64,000 nucleotides of DNA. Source: Bacillota bacterium. GTDB taxonomy: Bacteria; Bacillota_I; Bacilli_A; ML615J-28; CAG-698. Positions 46,544-54,906 of this stretch are shown piece by piece (positions within the stretch are counted from its first letter, which is position 1; every line of letters starts with the position of its first letter). The notes below the pieces were generated by a model that saw only the letters and a program-made list of their open reading frames with translations, searched no databases and had not been told where the DNA came from. The stretch covers positions 1-64,000 of the forward strand of contig JAEYQM010000023.1 of NCBI GenBank assembly GCA_023410025.1. The letters are read 5' to 3'. The translations under genes and the position numbers were made by a program.

Positions 46544-47298
46544 TTGCATTTGATGAGATATTAAAGTCATATCAAAGTAAAATTGTATTAAACAATGTAG
46601 GGATGGAATTACCTACAAATAAGATGATTGCCTTCATTGGCCCAAATGGTGCTGGTAAGAGTACATTAATATCAGTAATTTGTCGATTACTTAAAAAAGA
46701 TAAAGGAACAATTTATATTGATGGTACACCAATTGAAAAATGGGAATCAACTTCTCTTGCAAAACAAATTTCTATTCTTAGTCAATCTAATCATATGAAT
46801 GTTCGATTAACAGTTAGAGAACTTGTGAGTTTTGGTAGATATCCACATTCAAAAGGAAAAATAACAGAAGATGATAAGAAAATAATTAATGATGCTATTG
46901 ATTATATGGGAATTAACCATTTATCAGATAGATTTTTAGACCAACTTAGTGGTGGGGAAAGACAAATGGCATTTATTGCTATGACAATTGCCCAAGATGC
47001 GAAATACATAGTATTAGATGAACCACTAAATAATTTAGATATGAATCATTCAGTAAAGATAATGAAGATTTTAAAAGAACTTGTTGAGAAGAGGGGCAAA
47101 ACAGTTCTTATTGTAATTCATGACATTAACTTTGTTACTAGCTATGCAGATTACATAGTAGCAATGAAAAATGGAGAAATTCTTTACCATGGAGATGCAA
47201 ATGACATCATTTGTAAGAACAAATTAAAAGATATATATGACATAGATATTGATGTTGTATCAGTAGAAGGTAATCATTTTTGCCTATATTACAAATAA
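46540..47298 (+). CDS. yclP: Siderophore ABC transporter ATPase (YclP-like)
   Basis: 252-residue FecE-type ATPase: Walker A GPNGAGKST, Q-loop SILSQSNHMNVRLTVRELVSFGRYPHSKG (typical of siderophore/B12 ATPases, partial), signature LSGGERQMAFIAMTIAQ, Walker B YIVLDEPLNNLD, and the H-loop in VIHD. ATGA overlap with yclO and GGGGG-rich ribosome-binding site. Confidence 0.95.
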   Translation: MIAFDEILKSYQSKIVLNNVGMELPTNKMIAFIGPNGAGKSTLISVICRLLKKDKGTIYIDGTPIEKWESTSLAKQISILSQSNHMNVRLTVRELVSFGRYPHSKGKITEDDKKIINDAIDYMGINHLSDRFLDQLSGGERQMAFIAMTIAQDAKYIVLDEPLNNLDMNHSVKIMKILKELVEKRGKTVLIVIHDINFVTSYADYIVAMKNGEILYHGDANDIICKNKLKDIYDIDIDVVSVEGNHFCLYYK

Positions 47299-47311
47299 GA
47301 AAGGGGATCGT

Positions 47312-48229
47312 ATGAAAAAAATACTATTATTACTAATTATTATGTTAGGATTTGTTGCATTAACAGCCTGTGGACAAGTTGATGATGGAAAAGATAAAGG
47401 GGATACAATTGAAATTACACATTCAAAAGGTGTAGCCCACGTTCCAAAAAATATTGAAAAAGCTGTTGTGTTTGACTTAGGTGTTTTAGATATTATAATG
47501 AATTTAGAAGTTGAAGTAGAAATAGCAATTCCAACTGGAAATATTCCTCAATACTTATCAAAATTTGTTAATGATACTAATTTGGGTACATTAACTGCTC
47601 CTGATGTTGAAGCAATATTTGATTATGAACCAGATGTAATATTCTTAAGTGGTCGTCAAGCTACATATTATGATGAAATTAGCAAAATTGCTCCAACAAT
47701 CTATGTTGAAACATCATCAGATAAATACTTAGAAGATGTAATCAGTAATATGGAAATGATTGGGAAAGTATTTAATAAATTGGATAAGGTAAATGAACTT
47801 TCAGAAAATTTAACTTCAAAAGTAAATGAAGTTAAAAATTTAGATAAAGGAAACAAAACTGCATTAGTATTATTAGTAAACGGAACTAGCATTAGTGCAT
47901 ACGGACCAGGATCAAGATTTGGATTTGTTCATGACACTTTATTATTACCAGCAGCCGATACAACAATAGAAGTATCAACACATGGCCAATCTGTTAACTA
48001 TGAATACATTTTAAACAAGAAACCAAGCATGATTTTAGTTGTTGACCGTTCAAGTATATTAACAGATACTCCAGCAGCGGGTATATTAGACAATGAAATA
48101 TTAAAAGATGGAAATGGAAATCCATTATTTCCAATTCATTTCTTAAATAGTGCTGCATGGTACTTAGTGTCTGGCGGATATACATCAACTCTTCAAATGA
48201 TAAATGATGTTTCAAATGCTTTAAAATAA
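47312..48229 (+). CDS. yclQ: Siderophore-binding lipoprotein (YclQ-like)
   Basis: 305-residue class III binding protein with lipobox LTAC. The mature start has ITHSKGVAHVPKNIEKAVVFDLGVLD (partial), a pattern seen in YclQ/FatB petrobactin-binding proteins. NLGTLTAPDVEAIFDYEPDVIFLSGR and the GSRFGFVHD segment also fit. Last gene of the operon, preceded by AAAGGGG. Confidence 0.92.
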   Translation: MKKILLLLIIMLGFVALTACGQVDDGKDKGDTIEITHSKGVAHVPKNIEKAVVFDLGVLDIIMNLEVEVEIAIPTGNIPQYLSKFVNDTNLGTLTAPDVEAIFDYEPDVIFLSGRQATYYDEISKIAPTIYVETSSDKYLEDVISNMEMIGKVFNKLDKVNELSENLTSKVNEVKNLDKGNKTALVLLVNGTSISAYGPGSRFGFVHDTLLLPAADTTIEVSTHGQSVNYEYILNKKPSMILVVDRSSILTDTPAAGILDNEILKDGNGNPLFPIHFLNSAAWYLVSGGYTSTLQMINDVSNALK

Positions 48230-48238
48230 TAAAAAATT

Positions 48239-48267
48239 ACTTCTTATGAAAATAAGAAGTTTTTTAT
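48239..48267 (+). terminator. Terminator of the siderophore operon
   Basis: ACTTCTTAT with ATAAGAAGT, loop GAAA, then TTTTTATT. Confidence 0.92.
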
Positions 48268-48283
48268 TAAAATATATTCAATC

Positions 48284-48312
48284 TTGAAAAAAAGGTCGTA
48301 TTATGATAAAAT
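48284..48312 (+). promoter_or_regulatory. Promoter for tdk-tadA
   Basis: -35 TTGAAA (48284-48289), 17-bp spacer, -10 TAAAAT (48307-48312). Confidence 0.65.
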
Positions 48313-48341
48313 AAATTATATTAATAATTAGGAGAATAAAT

Positions 48342-48917
48342 ATGGATTTACAATTAAAAGACGGATGGATTGAAGTAATTTCAGGTAGTATGTATGCCGG
48401 AAAAACCGAAGAACTAATTAGACGTATTAAAAGAATTGAATACGCCAAAAAAGATGTATTAGTATTTAAACCTAAGATTGATAATAGATACAGTGAAAAT
48501 GAAGTTGTATCTCATAATAATGGTAGAACTAAATCAATAATAATATCTCAAGCAAAAGAAATTTATGATTATTTACAAACTTTGCCCTATGCTATAGCTA
48601 TAGATGAAATTCAATTTTTTGATAATGAAATTATCGAAGTATGTGAATATCTTGCTGATAAAGGAATTAGGGTAATTGTTGCTGGACTTGATCGTGATTT
48701 TAGAGGTGAACCCTTTGGGGTAATGCCAGACATTTTGGCACGTGCAGAATATGTTACAAAACTAAATGCAATATGTCAAGTGTGCGGTGCACCAGCCACA
48801 AGAACTCAAAGACTAATAAATGGAAAACCGGCCAAATATAATGACCCTATTATATTAGTAGGAGCAAAAGAACAATATGAAGCAAGATGTCGTCATTGTC
48901 ATGTGGTGGAAAAATGA
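48342..48917 (+). CDS. tdk: Thymidine kinase
   Basis: Type II thymidine kinase, 191 residues. P-loop [29 protein letters not shown] and the zinc-binding pairs CQVC and CRHC are present. ATGA overlap with tadA. It starts after GGAG. Confidence 0.97.
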   Translation: MDLQLKDGWIEVISGSMYAGKTEELIRRIKRIEYAKKDVLVFKPKIDNRYSENEVVSHNNGRTKSIIISQAKEIYDYLQTLPYAIAIDEIQFFDNEIIEVCEYLADKGIRVIVAGLDRDFRGEPFGVMPDILARAEYVTKLNAICQVCGAPATRTQRLINGKPAKYNDPIILVGAKEQYEARCRHCHVVEK

Positions 48918-49384
48918 GTAGTGATGAAATTTTTATGCAAGAGGCAATAAAAGAAGCCCGGAAAGCATATAAGATTGGTGATGTACCAGTAGGATGTGTA
49001 ATTGTAATTAATAATGAAATTGTATCTAGAAGTCATAATTTACGCCATAATTTTAAGAATAGTCTGTTTCATGCGGAAATGATTGCAATTCATAGAGCAT
49101 GTACAAAACTAAATCGCTGGATTTTAGATGATGCTACTTTGTATGTTACAATTGAACCATGTCTAATGTGTAGTGGAGCAATTCTTCAATCGCGAATTAA
49201 AAGAGTTGTATATGGAAGAGAGGAACCTAAATTTGGTTGTGTTGAGAGTGTTATGAATGTCTTTGATAATAATAATTTTAATCATAAAGTAGAAATAACA
49301 AAAGATATATGTGGGGAAGAAATAAACAAAATGATGAAAGAATTCTTCCAAGAGTTAAGAAAAAGTAAAAAATCAGTCCAATGA
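48914..49384 (+). CDS. tadA: tRNA-specific adenosine deaminase
   Basis: Makes inosine at the wobble base of tRNA-Arg(ACG), 156 residues. Zinc and catalytic motifs HAEMIAI (HAE) and [10 protein letters not shown] (PCxxC) are intact. The frame continues upstream to 48887 in tdk, but the ATG overlapping the tdk TGA is preferred. The 3' end overlaps the convergent C39-like gene by 12 bases within a bidirectional terminator. tadA beside the SRP RNA gene is also the Bacillus arrangement. Confidence 0.96.
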   Translation: MSSDEIFMQEAIKEARKAYKIGDVPVGCVIVINNEIVSRSHNLRHNFKNSLFHAEMIAIHRACTKLNRWILDDATLYVTIEPCLMCSGAILQSRIKRVVYGREEPKFGCVESVMNVFDNNNFNHKVEITKDICGEEINKMMKEFFQELRKSKKSVQ

Positions 49385-49397
49385 ACTGATTTTTTTA
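49367..49397. terminator. Bidirectional terminator between tadA and the C39-like gene
   Basis: AAAAAATCAGT with ACTGATTTTTT, loop CCAATGA; T-runs for both strands. Coding for both proteins' C-termini. Confidence 0.88.
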
Positions 49398-50200
49398 ATA
49401 TCTCCTATTGCTATAAAACTTTGAATATTTGCTTGAGAAATAATACTCATTTGCGAATATCCATGCCAACCCATATGGGCTAATAATAAGTTATCCTTAT
49501 ATCCATAAATAACGACATTGTGCCAAGTTCCTTGTTCAGAAATACTACTTCCATAAAAATTATAAGTATATTTTCTCATAACAATTATAACTGGAATATC
49601 CCTATCTAAATAAAATTTAATACTATCAATAACTGGATTATCGTATAATAATGGTCCATCATGGTATCCAATAAACAAATCACTAGAATATTGAGAATCA
49701 ATAAAATCATTCTTAAATTTAAAAAAAGTATTACGCATATGTTCAGCAGTAGATGCCCTTTGTTCTTTATAGAATGGATTATTTATATAATAACCATAGC
49801 CAGTTAAGGTATCATGTAAATGTTGATTAGTACCCAAACTAGAACCTAAATCCAAAAACTCTTCTTTTAATATTGGATTATAATATTGATGAAGATAACC
49901 TAATACAATTGATAGTGATACAAATCCACATGATCCATCATAATTATAAGGATAATTTGAAAGAGTAGAAAAATATTTATAATCTTTAATTAAATGAAAA
50001 TCATTGATATCAACACTATTATTTAAATACAATTTAGTTGTATAAGAATTCTTTGGATTAACAATTAACTTATCTTTTGTATATGCAAAGTAAGTTGATA
50101 CATTAGTATTATTGATTATTTCTTTTTTATAATTAATAGATTTATTAACACATAAGAAATAAACAAAGAAAAATAATAAAACAATTAAAAACTTTTTCAT
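49373..50200 (-). CDS. Secreted C39-like cysteine peptidase
   Basis: 275 residues. An N-terminal hydrophobic segment (about 3-19) acts as signal or anchor. The papain-like fold shows a Cys in YDGSCGFVSLSIVLGY and a His in GTWHNVVIYGY, the arrangement of peptidase C39-like (PF13529-type) proteins. An Asn or Asp for the triad is not certain. GGAGG before the ATG. Its substrate is unknown. It stands alone on the minus strand between tadA and SRP RNA. Confidence 0.75.
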   Translation of the reverse strand: MKKFLIVLLFFFVYFLCVNKSINYKKEIINNTNVSTYFAYTKDKLIVNPKNSYTTKLYLNNSVDINDFHLIKDYKYFSTLSNYPYNYDGSCGFVSLSIVLGYLHQYYNPILKEEFLDLGSSLGTNQHLHDTLTGYGYYINNPFYKEQRASTAEHMRNTFFKFKNDFIDSQYSSDLFIGYHDGPLLYDNPVIDSIKFYLDRDIPVIIVMRKYTYNFYGSSISEQGTWHNVVIYGYKDNLLLAHMGWHGYSQMSIISQANIQSFIAIGDIKKISSLD

Positions 50201-50281
50201 TTATTCCTCCATTAAAAAAGAATATTTACATTATAATTGTAATAATATTAAATTAGAAAGTCAATCAAAATAAAAAAAACC

Positions 50282-50309
50282 TTGATAAAAAAATTATAAA
50301 TGGTATAAT
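50282..50309 (+). promoter_or_regulatory. SRP RNA promoter
   Basis: -35 TTGATA (50282-50287), 16-bp spacer, extended -10 TGG-TATAAT (50304-50309), a few bases before the RNA. Confidence 0.85.
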
Positions 50310-50316
50310 TTATATA

Positions 50317-50433
50317 GGATCTCGGTTTATTTACCCGTATCCAATATTAAGTAGTGAACCAGGTCAGGTCGTGATTGAAGCAGCCTTAAGCTTTTCTTAG
50401 TATGTGGTTACGGGTAAATAAGGTGAGATCTTT
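50317..50433 (+). ncRNA. ffs: Small signal recognition particle RNA (4.5S-like)
   Basis: Long hairpin RNA: GATCTC (50318-50323) pairs with GAGATC (50425-50430) and TTTATTTACCCGTA with TACGGGTAAATAA. The conserved SRP core is present: GGTCAGGTC on one side and GAAGCAGCC on the other. The apical loop reads GTGATT where most bacteria have CGGAAG, so the usual GGAA tetraloop is changed. A T-run after GAGATC ends the transcript. There is no Alu domain, so it is the short form. Neighbour tadA supports it. Confidence 0.93.
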
Positions 50434-50489
50434 TTTATTCCTCATTGTAATAAAATTAAAATTATTGTATAATATACATGGAGGTTTTT

Positions 50490-50792
50490 ATGTATAATAT
50501 AAAAAAAGAAAGTAATAGATTTATTATTGAAAACGAATCTTTAATTGGAAAGATTGAATTTGAATATTTTGAAGATAGTATTGCAGTTACATCAACTTAT
50601 GTTAATCCTGAATATAGGGGACAAAACATTGCAAGAATGCTAGTTGATGAAGTAGTAATGAAGGCAAGGAAAGAAAATAAACAAATTATACCTGTTTGTA
50701 GTTATGTACTAAGATTATTTGAAAAGAATGCAGAATTTAATGATGTTTGGAATAAGAAACAATACGATTTTGATCAAGTTTGTAAATTATAA
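50490..50792 (+). CDS. Small GNAT-family acetyltransferase
   Basis: 100 residues, YjdJ/NATD1-like short GNAT (PF14542 type): GKIEFEYFEDSIAVTSTYVNPEYRGQNIARMLVD holds the acetyl-CoA motif (RGQNIA, cf. RGxGxA), then IIPVCSYV. A frame start at 50478 is possible, but GGAGG sits correctly for ATG 50490. The target is unknown. It is 18 bases before the next gene. Confidence 0.85.
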   Translation: MYNIKKESNRFIIENESLIGKIEFEYFEDSIAVTSTYVNPEYRGQNIARMLVDEVVMKARKENKQIIPVCSYVLRLFEKNAEFNDVWNKKQYDFDQVCKL

Positions 50793-50810
50793 TACAATAG
50801 GAGAGGGAAC

Positions 50811-53012
50811 ATGAAAAAAGTATTTAATTTTATTTTAGTTCTTCTAGCAATATTACTAGTAGGATGTAGTGGCAATAAAGAAGAACCAAAACTTTATGTA
50901 AACTTTTATGGAAATAATGAATTAATAGAAAAAGTTGAGTTTCAAAAAGGAGACATTATTCTACCACCAGATGTTGAAGTTGAAGGACATAAATTGTTAG
51001 GTTGGTATTATGATGAAGAATTTACTTTAGAATTTGAAAGTGATGTTTTTACAGAAACAGCAAATATTTATGCAAAACTTGAAGCATATAAATTCCAAGT
51101 TAAATTCTATACATACGGTGGAACAACGATTGCTCCAATTACTATTGAATATGGTAAGTTATTAACTATATCTACAACACCAACAAGAGTTGGTTATGAA
51201 TTTGTTGGTTGGTATGTGGATAATAATTATACAGAATTATTTGATGAAAACAAAGAAATTAAAAAAGATTTATCATTACATGCAAAGTGGGAAGAAATTG
51301 AGTTACCACTTGTTGAAACAAATGAATTTGATGCATATTATATTATTACAAGTTTTGGATATGATTCTTCAACAACTGTAAATATTAATTATCATACTAA
51401 GAATACAAAAACTTCGGTTGAATATACTGAAGTAAGTGATACAAATTACTCAAATAAGAAAATTGCTTATACAACAATGAAAGCTTTTGAATCAATTGTT
51501 GATATGGAAGTTCCATTTGAAATTAGAAATGTTTGTAGACTTACTCTTGATAAATTAAAACCAGGAACAAGTTACAAATATCGTGTTAATAAAGGGGACG
51601 GAACTTATACTGAAGATTATCACTTTAAAACAAGCGGTGATGGAACAACTAGTTTTGTTTTTCTAACAGATGTTCATTACTATGATGGTTTTGATGGGGC
51701 TGAAATTAGTGAAACAGTTATATCAGCAGCAAGACAAATCCAACCTAATATAGGATTTGTTGTTGAAACAGGCGATTTAGTTGATACCGGTGGAAATGCT
51801 GATGACTGGAATAAGTTCTTTACTAATGCAGGAAATTTAAAAAATTTACCATTCTTTAATGTTCCCGGAAATCATGAACATTATGAAGTTGGTAGTATGA
51901 AAAATAAAATATTTTCAAGTTACTATAATTTCCCTCAAAATGGAATTGGTGACTATGTAGGGGCAAGTTATTATTTTAAATATAACAATGTATTGTTCGT
52001 AATGATTGATACAGATTTACCATATAATCAAGGCGAACAATTACAATGGTTAGATAAAGTTATTACAGAAAATAAACAAGATTTTATAATTGTTGGAACT
52101 CATGCTCCAGTTAATGTAGTTGATAATACTGACTATAATCGTCCATTTATGGAAATTATGGAAAAACACGCTGTAGATTTGGTATTATGTGGACACTATC
52201 ATAGTGATAGTTTTTCAAATACATACTTAGATAGTAAACCATTTAATGATCAAATTGGTGTTACTTATTTAAGAGGTAATGGTGGTGGAATCAAGAGTAT
52301 TGGTACTGCAGATCCACTTGATTTCGCAAAAGGTTATATTATTGATATTGAGGGTAGTAGAATCGTTGTTAGACAAATTAATGCTAGAGGTAAAGTTATT
52401 AATACAAGATATGTTAATAACTATAAAACTGCTCCAAAACAAGATGCAACAAAACAAGAACTAATCGATTCAGTAGTAGTAACACCTAACTTAGATAATG
52501 AAACTATTACATTTAATTGGTCTAGTAAATTCTATAAGAATGTGAAAGAAGTAATCATTCAAGAAGAGTATCGTGATCGTAAGAAAGCAGAATTTATTAT
52601 TCCAACACCAGGATATAATCAACACACATTTACCGCTTTTAGTAAAAACTATGATTCGAAATATACTTTTACTATTAAATTTAATGATGGTACAGTGGAA
52701 ACTTTAAACTTTGAATATTTGAATAAGGGTGGAATTGGTGCTGTTGTTGATAACATTACAACGACTTCAGCAAGATTAAAATATGATCAACCAAGTGCAA
52801 ATGATAAATCAATTTTAAAAACATATAATATCTATTTAGATGGCAAGTTATTCACATCTTATAGTGCTATTGATGTAAACAACAACTTTAGTGTTGTAAC
52901 AGAATATAATCTAACGGGATTAAAAGCAAATACAGAATATGAATTAAAAATTGAAGCTATTGGAAGAAATGGTCATTTATATTCACAAACTTTAAAATTT
53001 AAAACAAAATAA
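50811..53012 (+). CDS. Lipoprotein with InlB repeats and metallophosphoesterase domain
   Basis: 733 residues. Lipobox LVGC. Two InlB B-repeat/Flg_new-type modules (about 26-92 and 93-160; LGWYYDEEF and VGWYVDNNY), a purple-acid-phosphatase-type fibronectin domain (about 165-275), then a calcineurin-like metallophosphoesterase: TDVHYYD, ETGDLVD, VPGNHEHY, GTHAPV and LCGHYHSD, all metal-binding motifs intact. The C-terminal 200 residues contain another fibronectin-like domain. It should act at the cell surface on phosphoesters, perhaps for phosphate scavenging. GGAGAGGG precedes the ATG. It may be co-transcribed with the GNAT gene. Confidence 0.9.
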   Translation: MKKVFNFILVLLAILLVGCSGNKEEPKLYVNFYGNNELIEKVEFQKGDIILPPDVEVEGHKLLGWYYDEEFTLEFESDVFTETANIYAKLEAYKFQVKFYTYGGTTIAPITIEYGKLLTISTTPTRVGYEFVGWYVDNNYTELFDENKEIKKDLSLHAKWEEIELPLVETNEFDAYYIITSFGYDSSTTVNINYHTKNTKTSVEYTEVSDTNYSNKKIAYTTMKAFESIVDMEVPFEIRNVCRLTLDKLKPGTSYKYRVNKGDGTYTEDYHFKTSGDGTTSFVFLTDVHYYDGFDGAEISETVISAARQIQPNIGFVVETGDLVDTGGNADDWNKFFTNAGNLKNLPFFNVPGNHEHYEVGSMKNKIFSSYYNFPQNGIGDYVGASYYFKYNNVLFVMIDTDLPYNQGEQLQWLDKVITENKQDFIIVGTHAPVNVVDNTDYNRPFMEIMEKHAVDLVLCGHYHSDSFSNTYLDSKPFNDQIGVTYLRGNGGGIKSIGTADPLDFAKGYIIDIEGSRIVVRQINARGKVINTRYVNNYKTAPKQDATKQELIDSVVVTPNLDNETITFNWSSKFYKNVKEVIIQEEYRDRKKAEFIIPTPGYNQHTFTAFSKNYDSKYTFTIKFNDGTVETLNFEYLNKGGIGAVVDNITTTSARLKYDQPSANDKSILKTYNIYLDGKLFTSYSAIDVNNNFSVVTEYNLTGLKANTEYELKIEAIGRNGHLYSQTLKFKTK

Positions 53013-53015
53013 TAC

Positions 53016-53107
53016 TTGATTTAAATTTTATTGTATGTTATAATATTTAAAATTTGTTTAAAACTGATGAAATAAAGCCTTTTTGCATTATTCATCAGTT
53101 TTTTTGT
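53016..53107 (+). ncRNA. Promoter-terminator cassette, candidate small RNA or leader
   Basis: -35 TTGATT (53016-53021), 17-bp spacer and -10 TATAAT (53039-53044) start about 50 bases before a hairpin, AAACTGATGAA with TTCATCAGTTT (53061-53101) around a 19-nt loop, followed by five more Ts. This would give an RNA of about 55 nt. The hairpin also serves as terminator of the upstream lipoprotein gene. Alternatively the promoter belongs to the exporter operon and the hairpin is an attenuator. Confidence 0.5.
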
Positions 53108-53112
53108 CTATA

Positions 53113-53140
53113 TTGCTTTTTATTAAATTGGTGCTATAAT
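53113..53140 (+). promoter_or_regulatory. Promoter for the YheIH-type exporter
   Basis: -35 TTGCTT (53113-53118), 16-bp spacer, extended -10 TGC-TATAAT (53135-53140), then AGAGG and the ATG at 53161. Confidence 0.75.
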
Positions 53141-53160
53141 ATTGATAAGAGGTATTTATT

Positions 53161-54906
53161 ATGAAAACAGCATTTCAACACATTTCATGGTTTTTTAAGT
53201 ACGCATATAAAAGATATCTTTTTGTTGGACTAATTCTGTTAACTTTATCAATTACACTTTCTTTTCCAGCAAAATTTTTAGGACTTGCAATTGATGATAT
53301 TGCAAGTGGATCATTAACAATAAATAGTTTGGTTATCTATGTTATAGGATTACTTTGTATTCCTTTATTAAGATATATACTTAATATAGTTTACCATTAC
53401 AATATTAATAAATTAGGTCATGAATTGTCATTCAAGCTTAGAGAAAATTATATTTCACATTTATTTGATCTTGATGCTAGTATTTACGAAAAATATACTA
53501 AAGGGGATTTAATTTCAAGAGCAACAAATGATTTACAAAATTTAACTGTTCTTGCAACAACTTTCCTACAACAAGTAGTATTTAACTCTGGTGTGGTTAT
53601 TACAGCAATTTTTATGATGGTAACTATTAGCCCCCTACTTACTGTTGCAAGTATTACAATCATGCCGTTTACAATTTTCTATTTAAATAAGAAGAGATTA
53701 AAGAAAAGACAATATTATAAGGTACACCAAGAAATATATGCAGATATGCAAGAGAAGGTTCTTGAATCAATTGAAGGTGTGAAGGCTGTCAGAGCTTATA
53801 CAGAAGAGGAAAATGACTTTCAAAAGACAAAGAAGGCAATTGATAGAGATATTGAATCCTGGTGGCATATATTAAAGTTTGAATCAATATATGGTCCACT
53901 ATTTGAACTAGTATATGCAATATGTTATTTTGTTGCTATTGCCTTTGGAAGTTATATGGTAATTCATTCACAAATATCTGTAGGTGAGCTTGTAACATTC
54001 TTAATCTATGTTGGTATGTTATATTCACCACTTATTATATTAAGTAATACTTTAAATACTGTTAATAATGTAGTTATTTCTGATAATAGATATAATGAAA
54101 TTATGAGTATTGAACCTAATGTTAAGGATATTGAAAATCCAAAGGGTGTTATTGAATTTAATGAAATTGAGTTTTTAGATGTATCATTCAAATATCCATT
54201 TGATGAGACAGAAACAATAAAGAACATTTCCTTTAAAATTAAAAAAGGGGAAACAATTGGTATTGTTGGTCCAACAGGGGCTGGAAAAAGTACATTAATT
54301 AGACAACTATTAAGACAGTTTAATATTACAAGTGGAAATATCTTAATAGATGGTGTTGATATTAAAGAATATAGTATTAAAGATATTCACGATCTAGTAG
54401 GTTATGTACCTCAAGATCATATCTTATTTAGACGAAGTGTTGATGATAATATTCTAATTGGAAATCCGAATGCTACATATGAACAAATTACTAATGCTAT
54501 TAATATCGCTGATTTTAGAAAAGATATCAAAGAGTTACCTATGGGAACAGAAACAATGGTTGCTGAACTTGGAGGATCATTAAGTGGTGGACAAAGACAA
54601 AGATTATCAATAGCAAGGGCTTTAGTAAAAGATCCACAAATCTTAATCCTAGATGATAGTTTAAGTGCGGTTGATGCCTTAACTGAAGCAAACATTATAG
54701 CAAGTCTAAAAGAATCAAGAAATGATAAAACGAATATTATAGTTGCCCATAGATTTTCTGCTGTAACAGGCGCTGATAAAATTATTGTTCTTCAAGAAGG
54801 TAGAATTACTGATATTGGAAATCATAATGATTTACTAAAATATGACAATTGGTATAAAATGCAATATATAAAACAAATACAGGGTGACATAAATGAAAAA
54901 TTTTAA
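53161..54906 (+). CDS. yheI: Multidrug-type ABC exporter half with degenerate Walker B (YheI-like)
   Basis: 581 residues: six N-terminal membrane helices, then an ATPase domain with Walker A GPTGAGKST (370-378), signature LSGGQRQRLS and Walker B ILILDDSLSAVD. The catalytic glutamate after the Walker B Asp is Asp (DD), as in the degenerate half of heterodimeric exporters such as YheI, LmrC and TM287. Its partner follows with a 14-base overlap. Lengths 581 and 674 closely match Bacillus YheI (585) and YheH (673). Substrate unknown. Confidence 0.93.
   Translation: MKTAFQHISWFFKYAYKRYLFVGLILLTLSITLSFPAKFLGLAIDDIASGSLTINSLVIYVIGLLCIPLLRYILNIVYHYNINKLGHELSFKLRENYISHLFDLDASIYEKYTKGDLISRATNDLQNLTVLATTFLQQVVFNSGVVITAIFMMVTISPLLTVASITIMPFTIFYLNKKRLKKRQYYKVHQEIYADMQEKVLESIEGVKAVRAYTEEENDFQKTKKAIDRDIESWWHILKFESIYGPLFELVYAICYFVAIAFGSYMVIHSQISVGELVTFLIYVGMLYSPLIILSNTLNTVNNVVISDNRYNEIMSIEPNVKDIENPKGVIEFNEIEFLDVSFKYPFDETETIKNISFKIKKGETIGIVGPTGAGKSTLIRQLLRQFNITSGNILIDGVDIKEYSIKDIHDLVGYVPQDHILFRRSVDDNILIGNPNATYEQITNAINIADFRKDIKELPMGTETMVAELGGSLSGGQRQRLSIARALVKDPQILILDDSLSAVDALTEANIIASLKESRNDKTNIIVAHRFSAVTGADKIIVLQEGRITDIGNHNDLLKYDNWYKMQYIKQIQGDINEKF

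Noticed and set aside
50310..50435. Riboswitch before the GNAT gene
   Set aside because: The conserved GGTCAG and GAAGCAGCC elements, long hairpin and T-run identify it as SRP RNA with its own promoter.
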